This document shows positions 6,707-15,700 of a DNA stretch of 20,729 bases, piece after piece. The stretch's first letter is position 1; every line of letters starts with the position of its first letter. The notes under the pieces were generated by a model that saw only the letters and a program-made list of their open reading frames with translations, ran no database searches and was not told the DNA's origin. A program made the translations under genes and the position numbers. Source of the DNA: Bradymonadales bacterium (GTDB lineage: Bacteria > Myxococcota > Bradymonadia > REDH01); assembly GCA_947483645.1 (NCBI GenBank), contig CANKLS010000024.1, forward strand, positions 1 to 20,729, in the 5' to 3' direction.

Positions 6707-9700
6707 CTAGGCGGGTAACTGCGCGAGCGCAGCAAGGGACTCCGCGTGCTCCGAGTCGACAGCAAGGGCGCGAGAGAACATCTCCCGCGCACGGCGGGGG
6801 TCACCAACGTCAGAGCGCAGGTGGCCGAGGAGACAGAAGAGTTCGACCTTCACCGAAGGGTCTTGAATCGAGTGTTGATAGAGGAGGCCCGTCTGCAGCA
6901 CGCGGAGAGACTCCTCACGCTCGCCCAACTGACGGAGAAGCGCGCCGAGCGCGAGGATGGTCGGGATGGAAGTCCCGTTCATCTCGAAACTCTCCTCCAA
7001 CACAATGCGTGCCGCAGCCAGCTCGCCGCGAGCGAGGAGCCACTGACCGCGCAGGAAAGAGACCCTGTGCCGATCTGCTCCCTGCCCGTTCCGCTCCAGC
7101 AGGGCATCGTAGCCCGACAGCAGCGCCTCGGCCTCCTCGAACATACCCGCCTCTGCGAGCAGCGCGAGTTGGGCCTCGCACAGCCCCGTGTCGTCGGGCA
7201 GGAGCTTCCGCGCACCGGCCATCGCATCGACTGCACGCACGGCATCGCGCAACTTTTCCCAGGCCACGGCTGCAGCCTCACGGAGCACCTCGGCCCGCTC
7301 GGTCAGCGTCGCAGCCAGCGCGCCCCGGGCGCTGAGTGCAAGGTAGACGTCATTCCAAGAGCCCCGGCTCCGTGCGAGCCGCTCAAAAGCCGCGACAACA
7401 TCGATATCACCCGAAACTGCCAGCACCCGGAGGCGATACAGTCCGAACAGCTCCGACTCGTCCTGCTGCGCTGTGAGGCAGCCCTTCAAGAGTTCAAAAG
7501 TCGAGCCCTCCGCGACCGCGGTTGGCTGACGCGACAGCCGTCCGAATAGCAGCGTCCGGAGTTCGCTCCAACGTTCTGACTGCGCGAACCGACTGCCCAG
7601 GGCCGCATGCGTCGCTTCGTCGTTCGGCGCCTCCTCCAGCAGCCGGAGAAGTTCCGTCTCAGCAGTGAGGTCGTTGTCGATGCTTCGCGGCAGGGCCAGG
7701 GCGGCCTTGAGCCTCCAGCCGACCGCCAACGCCGTACCCGCGGCCCGCTCCGCGCGCGCCAGAAACACGGTGCGGAGTTCGGCCCTGGCGTCGAGCTCCT
7801 GTAGATATCCAGCCCATGCATCGAAGGCTGCATCGTCGTCCGGCGCCTCAGCAAAGGCCGCCGCGGCCGTGTCGGCCGCCGCGCGCACGTCGCCCTTCAC
7901 CGAAGACTCTGCGCGCGCCTTCTCGAGCTGCCACGCGGTGCGGGCAGAGCCCTCGGCAAGCTGTGCGCCTGCCTCGTAGACTGCCACGAGCCCGGCCCCG
8001 TCGCCGGCAGACCGCAGCAGCCGCCCGAGTTCGCGCCGCAACGAGGCATCGCGCGGCTCCTCCGCAAGCGCGTCAGCGACCAAACGAGCAGCGGCAACCG
8101 CATCGCCGCAACCCACCTCAAACTGGTGCGAAACCAGCAACCGGAGCTGCCTCCGCTCCTCCGCATCGCCCATCTTCTCCACACGCTCCAACCCGAGCTC
8201 TGCAACGCCCCTAGCGTCGCCACTCTCGGCCAGAATCTCGCTCAGCGCCGCGTAGCGCGCTGCCGTGGGCTCCAGCCCGTAGGCTGCTCGTGCCCAGGTC
8301 TGGCGCACAGAGGGCGCGACGCCGAGCCGGCTCCCAATCTGCACCAACTCGTCGAACAGCGGCAGGCGCGCTTCACCAACAAGACCCTCCACCCGCGACT
8401 CGAGCAGGGCCATCAGCCCTGACTCATCCCGATTCTGCCGCAGCCCCCGCTCCAACAGCAGGAGCGCAGCCGCATCGGTCGAGGAGACAAACAACGCCAG
8501 CCGTGCACAGCGCGTTGAGGTGGCTGCCGACACCGCGTGAGCGCCAGCGAGCCGAACAATCAAGCCAATCGCAGCACTGTCGCCCATGCCAGCGGGGCGT
8601 CCCTCAATCACGGCAAGCGAACGCTCGATCACCGACTCAACCGACCCCGAGTGCACCGCGTTTGCCAGTACGATCTCCAGCGCAGGCAGGTCGAGCGGCT
8701 GATAGGCAAGAATCTCGAGCGCCCGCTCCAACGCGCCGGTACCGTCGCCAAGCGACTCCGAACGCAGCAGCATCTGCTCGCGTAGCAGCGGCTCGCGAAG
8801 TCCTGCTCCTTCGAGCGCATCGAGCGCCATCGTCAGACCAACATCAAGGTCTTCCCACGAGCGCTGAGACCGTCCGAAGTCAATCAACAGAGGCACAGCC
8901 GACAGTGCCGTCTCTTCGTACTGCGCGTAGGCGCGCAGCAGATCACGCGCTCGAGGCGTGGCCGCCGCAACACGGAGCGCATTGGCCACCGCCTGAACGG
9001 CGCGCTGAGGCTCGCCTGAAGCCATCGCGCCGTCGTGAACCGCCATCCAAGCCTCCGCCGCCTCCGTTGGGCTGGCAGCAAAGCCCGCCAGCATCTCCAG
9101 CCAGGCCAGCTCTTCGGCACGCCGACCGGCACGACCACACAGCGCCGCCAACGACCGGAGCGCTCCCGTATGGGACGGCAGCTGCAATACCACCAGCCGG
9201 TGACGCGCCTCTGCCGACTCGTCGTCGCCCAGCAGGCTGCTACAAATCGTCGCGGCAAGCTCCACCAGCATGGCACCCGATGCCGCGTCGCCTGCCGTCT
9301 CGCTGGCGAGGTCGAGCGCCCGCACCGCCTCCACCATCGAAGAACGCTCACGGAGCGACCCGAGCAGCTCCGCACGAAGCCGCTCCGACGCCGGCTGCGC
9401 CGACACGGCGCGCACCCGAAGCACCACCGCCACGCTCGCCAATGCCTCTTCTCGGTCGAGCAGGTTGGCTGCCCGTTCAAACAGCTCTGCTTGAACTTCC
9501 ATATCAGGCGACTCCTCGGCCGCCGCGACGGTGAGCGCAACCCGCGCTGCGAGCTCGCCATTCTCCAGCAGGTAGTCTCGCGCAAAGCCGAGGACCTCCG
9601 ATCGCGCGGCCGGCGCCTGCAGCAACAACTGAAGCTGGCTTACCAAGCCATCATCGTGAACCCCTTGGGCAACCAACGGCCGAAGTCGCAGCGCCGCGTC

Positions 9701-12700
9701 CAACGGGTCACCCAGCTCTTCCATCGCAACGCGTGCTGTCTCCAGACGGAGCGTCACAACCTCCTCATCGAACGCAGCGCCCTCCAGATAGCGGTCGGCA
9801 ACCGCGAGCCACTCGGACGCGTAGCCCAGCGCGCGATAGGCCTGAAGCAGCGGCAGCATGACCGCGCGATCGTCTGCGTGGATGCTCAGCACCGCCTGAT
9901 AGGCCTCCACTGCATCTTGGAATCGCCCCTGCACCAGCCTGATGCGGCCCAGTTCTGCATAGGACGACGCAGCTGCGTCGCCCTCGCTCGACAGCGCGCG
10001 CCGTGCGTGAAGTTCGCCAAGCTCGTCCCACCGGTTCGCCTGCGGCAGTAGACGCACAAGCGCCTCCATTGCCTCGACATCGTCCGGGACCATCGCGAGC
10101 ACCTTGGACCAGAGCCCGCACGCAGCCTCAAGCCGCAGCGGCGGCTGCTCCGCCAGCTTCGCAGCATCGCGAAGCAGCGCGACGCGAACCTCTGCGGATG
10201 GGCCGGATTCGAGGATTCGGCCGTTAAGATGCATCAGCCCGTCGCGGTCTCCCGACATTTGCAGCGCAGCGCGGAGCGCCTCTGCAGAGACGACCACCGA
10301 AGGATCAGCATCGAAGGCACGCCGCAGCGTCCGCACCGCGCCCGAAGAATCGCCGAGCTCCATCAGACGGACCATGCCGGCTTCGGTCAGCAGCGCCACG
10401 GAGCGTTCCAGGTTGCTGCTTGCCATCGCGGCCTCTTCGAGGACCCGCGCATAGTCTGCCATCGCCTCGTGCGCCCGACAGAGCGTCGCAAGCGCAACGC
10501 CCAGCGCCGCCTGCTCTGGGTCATCGAGCAAGGCCCGCGAGAGCTGACCGAAACGCTCCTCAGCCGGCCGGCTCGCAGCCTCCATCGCAGCAGCCAGCCG
10601 CAGCGTCAGCATAGAGCGCGACGAGCGCTCCTCGGCAACGCTCAGTTGGAGCAACAACATCTCCACGCGAATCGCAGCATCCTCACGCGCGGCCTTCTCG
10701 GCTAACAGCGCGAACGCGACCACCCAGTGCTTGTCTGGCGCCCGCTCCGCCACCCGCGTCAGCGTCTGAAGCACCGCCTCCAGCACCCGCACCAGCAGCA
10801 CATCTTCCGTCAGCGCCTTCTCATAGGCAGCGTGGCAGCCAGCCCAGTCCTGAAGAGACTCATCGAGCACTGTGCCCAGGTAGAGCAGCACCATCACACG
10901 CTCTTCCGCTGTCTGCATCAAGTTGGCCAGTGCCTGCAGCGTCTCGACGAGCTCGCCCGGCCGTTGCAGTTCAGAGAGCAGTTCCGAGAGCATCGTCAGC
11001 ACATCCACGGCGCTACCGAACCGACTCAGGATCTCGCGACAGACCGACACTGCGCCGTCGAGATCCTGCGTCTCCCGCCACCGAACCTCCGCCAGACGGA
11101 ACAGAATCGAGCGCTGAACCGGGGGCTCCGTTGCCGCATCCGAACCGCGCCGCAGCACCATTTCACGATCTGCATGCTGACCCGACGCAGCAAGCCGACG
11201 CTCCACCTCATCCATCACCCGAAGAGAGGCCGGAATCGCATCAAAGGCGGCACCCCACGCGCGCAGAGCGAGCAGCGGATCCTCCATCCGATCCTGTGCG
11301 AAGCGGGCGAGCCGCTCCCACAGCTCGGCGCGCAGCTCCGCACCGCTCGCCTCATCCGCCGCACGCTCCAGCGCTTGGCGGACAATCTCACGCAGCGACT
11401 CGTCGTCAGCCGACTCGTCGGCATCGCGCCAGTTCGACGCCAATTCGGGCCGAAGCAGCGCCGCAGCCACAAAGGACCGGCAGGCATCCGAACGGCGAGA
11501 GAGCCGGTCACGGTACAACAACGCAAGCTCGCAATGCAGCTCCGAGAGTTCCGCGCCCGCGGCAAAGGCAACCCTGCTCCGAAGCGCAACCTCAAGTGCG
11601 TCGGCGCGGTGCGCGACACGCGCGAACGGCTCGAGCAGCGCTACCGCAGCCGTCCGCTCCTCGAGCATCACCGCGTCGGACTCCAAAACCTCAATCAGCA
11701 GCGCCGCGAAGGGCGCCGACACCCCAAACGCTCGTTCCTCGGACTCGACCAGCGCCACACAACGAGAGGCTGACCCCAGCTCGTGCCAGACCAACCCTGC
11801 GAGCCGAAGGCGAAGCTCGCTCGCCTCCGCACTGTCGCCCACCACTTGGAGTTCCTGCGCCATCCACGAGGCCGCTGAGGCGTGGTTACCAGCCCTCAGC
11901 TCCAACCGTGACAGCGCCACCAGCGCAGCCCTGTCGCCCGACACGATCGATAGCCGGCGGCGCCACAACTCCAGCAGCGACTCCGGCGACTGCCCAAGCC
12001 CCTCGCCCAGCTCCGCTGCCCGCTGCAACAACGAGGCGCGCTCCTCCTCCGACACCGCCAGCTCCACGAGCTCTGCGATGACAGCAAACTCCTCCGATGG
12101 ACGCGCTGCCTCCGACAGGAGCACCGCCAACCGACGACGGCTCGTCACCTCAAGCGGCAGTGCCCGACTCACCCCCACATACCAGTCCAGGGCAGAGGCG
12201 CTCAGACCCATCCGATGATCTAGAATCTCCGCCACGCGGAGCGAGACCTGCGCCGCAAAAAGACCATCCTCAGACCGGTGTACGATCTCCGACAGCGCCT
12301 CTGCGAGCGCGCTCCAGCCCTGCACCGCCTCCGCCGCCGTTTCACTCAGCTCCACCACCTCAGCTGCCAGCGGCGCAAGCTCCACCGCGAACCTCACCAG
12401 GGCAAACCCTCGGTCCGACATCCCCTCGGTCGCCAAGCAGACCCGAGTCGCCCGCACGAGCGTCGCAACGCGCTCCTCCACCCGGGTGTCCGCCGAGGCC
12501 TCTGCTGTCAGCGCCTCCACGAGCGCCTCCGCATCACCCACCCGGTCGTAGTGCGCGATCATCACAGACCGCGCGCGCGCACCTACATCCTCATGCGACC
12601 ACAGGCCGCGAAGAAGACTCTCCGCGCGCTCTACGTAGACGGCAGAAGAGAGGAGCGCAGCCGCAAGGTCGATGCCTCGATGCAGGTCGCCGCTCGCAGC

Positions 12701-15700
12701 AACCTGCTGCTGCGCAAGCGCCCAGGCCACAGCCTGCCCCTCCGACACGGAAGAGAGCGTCAGAAGCCGCTCCAACACGGTCACCCGACGGACCCCATCG
12801 CCAAGATCGCGCGCAAGTCGCTCCATCGAGGACCAGGCCGCACGGTCATCGGCGCGAAGTTCGGTGTAGTCGCTCCACGCATCGAGCGCTTCGCGCGCCA
12901 TGCCGAGCTTCTCGTCGTACAACACCGCGAGACGGGCCAGAAGCTCCGCCCGCGAACCATCCTCCAGCGCCACAGACAGCTGTGCCCGAAGCACCTCCGC
13001 CAGCGCCGACCAACTCCCCACCGACGTGTGAATCTCCGCCAGCATCAGCAGCGCTTCATCGTGCGTCCGCTCATACCGGCGCGCGTCCGCCAGAACCGCT
13101 ACGGCCGAGGCATGCGCCCCGAGTTCGCGGAAGAAGATGGCGGCTGCCTCCAGCAACAGCCCTGCCCGCTCGTCCGCCTCATCCGTCAGACCCGCGCACT
13201 CCAAGACCACAACCGCACGAAGCTCCGCATTGCCAGAGGCCGCGAACAACCTCTCCAGCGACTTCAGCAACTCTCGATCGTGAGGCACGAACTGGCGCGC
13301 AATCTCGAAGTTCGCGATAGCGCTTGGCACGTCGTTCAACCTCTCCAATCGAATCACAGCTGCCGCACGAAGACGGCCCGCCTTCTTCGCTCCATCCGTC
13401 GTCTGCTCGGCCGCCCACTCGTAGGCCACCGCCACATCTTCCCAGCGATTCGACTGCGCTGCAGCGAGCTCGACAGCCGCGCTCCGCGCCGGATCCTCGG
13501 GTGACAGCCGGTAGCCAACCAACCGCGCATCCAGCGCGGCATCCGGCCGTTGAAGCTGCGCCTCCGCGACCTCCGCGCAAGCATCGGCAAGCGACAACCG
13601 CCTGGTCGACGCAACCTGATGAAGGCCCACATCGAGCAGGCTCCAGAGCGCCTCATAATGGCCCGCCGACCGATGCCCTTCGCACAAGAGATCAAACAAG
13701 CCGACATCATCTGCCGTTCGCCAGACGCCGGCACCGCCCGCACGACGCCAGAAGGCCTCGGCCTCGCTGCCCGCATCCCCGGCGTCGGCCACACCCGCAA
13801 CAATAAGGCAGTGCAACCGCGCAGCCCCTTGCCACTCCGATGCCGCCTCCGATGCCTCAGCGGCCTGCCGAAGCAGCGCCAACCGATTCTGCTCAGAATC
13901 CGCGCACTCGGCCCACTGCTCAAGGTGCCAAGCCAGCCGATCAGGCTTTCCAACCCGCTCAAGCAGCGAAAGCAGGTGCTTCCGCGCAGGCGCGAAATGG
14001 ACATTGGCCGCCAGAATCTGCTCCATCTCCTCGATCGCCCGTTCAGGGTCAGCGAGTTTGGCATCTGCCAGCATCGCCGCGTGCACCAGGGCCTCCTGCG
14101 ACGCCTCGTAAGAGGCGATGCAAGACACCTGCTTCCACTCCGCCCGAGCTGATATCCAGTCGCCCAACGCTTCGCTCAACCGGGCAACCTGCAGCCAGTC
14201 CGAAGGCTCCGATCGAAGCGAGGTGGCCTTCTGCCAAACCCCGCGCGCCGCATCGGCATCGCCCAGCTCCGCCTCCACCAGCGTCGCGATCTCTGCCAGA
14301 TGCGGCTCGAACGGCGCGGCCCCGAACTGCTCCAGCGCTGCCAACCAGCGGACCGCCGCCTCCGAGGAGCGACCCGATGCCGCAGCAAGCCGGTCAAACA
14401 GGACCCAGTCGCAGGCCTCGCCGACCTCCTCTACGAGCAGGTTCGCGACCACGATGAAGGCCGAATCCGGATCTGAAAACTCTCGCTCCCAGATCTCCGC
14501 CATCGCGCGGCTCGTCTCTCGGCGCTCGCCACTGCCCACTGCAAACCGCATCAGCCCGTAGGCTTGAAGCAGCTCAGCCCAGAGACCGGCCTTGCCAAGG
14601 TAGGGCGCAGCGACCGTCGCCGCAGCCTCCGCAACATCTGCCCGACCGAACATCGCAATCAGACCGGAGAGGGCCAGCCCGCCCGCGTCCGAGCCATCCT
14701 CGATCGCCCGACCGAACACCGATATCGCACGCCGATGCTCCCCAAGCCGGTCCGAGAGCAGCCGACCCCACTCCACAAGGAAGGCACCCCGCTCCGACTC
14801 GCCAGCAGTCTCCACAGCTGCTTCCAGACACTGCGACGCCACCGCCCAGTCTGCCCGGCGCATCGAAACCGACAGCAGCAACTCCTGCGACTTCGCCGAG
14901 GCAACGCCCTCATCCCGTTGCGCAACCAGCAGCTTGCTGGCCTCTGCCAGACGGCCCAGCCGCTCCGACAGCACCTGCGCCAACTCCAGCTCCACCGACG
15001 CACGCTCCGACGCCGTCCAGGTTAGCGACGCCTGCGCCTCAAGCGCCGCAGCCAGCGGAGCCCACCGTTCAAATCGGGCGTAGATCCCGCACAGACGCCG
15101 CATCAGCGCCGCATCAGCATGGCCGCTCGCACGCACCGTCTCGATCATCGCAGCCGCACGCAGAGGCTCGTTCAACTCCTCGTCGCAAAGCGCGGCAGCA
15201 TGCGCCCGAAGCCGCCCGGAATGCTCCGCATCCGACAGCCCCGATGCGACCGCTTCGAGCATCGAAACCCACGACCGCACCTCGCCAACCGCGACAGCCA
15301 GCTCTGTCACCCGAGCCAGCCGATCCGGCTCCGTCGCTGTCCGAACGAAGGCCTGCGCCGCCCACTGATAGCTCCGACGCGCATCACCGAGATCGCGCTC
15401 GCAGATCGCAGACAGTTCATCGCACAGCGCCAGCCCGCGCTCCGCAGAGACCAGAGGCACCAGATCTGCGAGCACCTCCGCACGCCGCTCCACCTCGCCC
15501 GCCCACTGGTACCGCTGGTCAAGCCGCTCCAGCACCACAAGATTCCGCGGCGACCGCTTCCGCCACGCCTCCAGCACCTCGCGCTCCGCCTCCGCGTGCG
15601 ACAGCCGATCCGAGGCGATCTCCCACAGCGTCTCGCCGATCTCCTGAACCTGATCCGAACCGCAGTTCGAGAGCCGCTCCATCAACGACGCACGAAGCGT

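Noticed and set aside
6691..6807. Longer start for psd
   Set aside because: Would overlap the end of the giant gene and add 39 residues unlike any Psd N-terminus; 6690 has AGGAG eight bases upstream.
8290..9534. 414-codon plus-strand frame opposite the giant gene
   Set aside because: Pro/Arg/Ala-rich composition typical of the complement of Ala/Leu/Glu codons; no domain. The same holds for plus frames at 12097-13320, 12278-13504, 15244-16488, 10930-12081 and 17537-18355.
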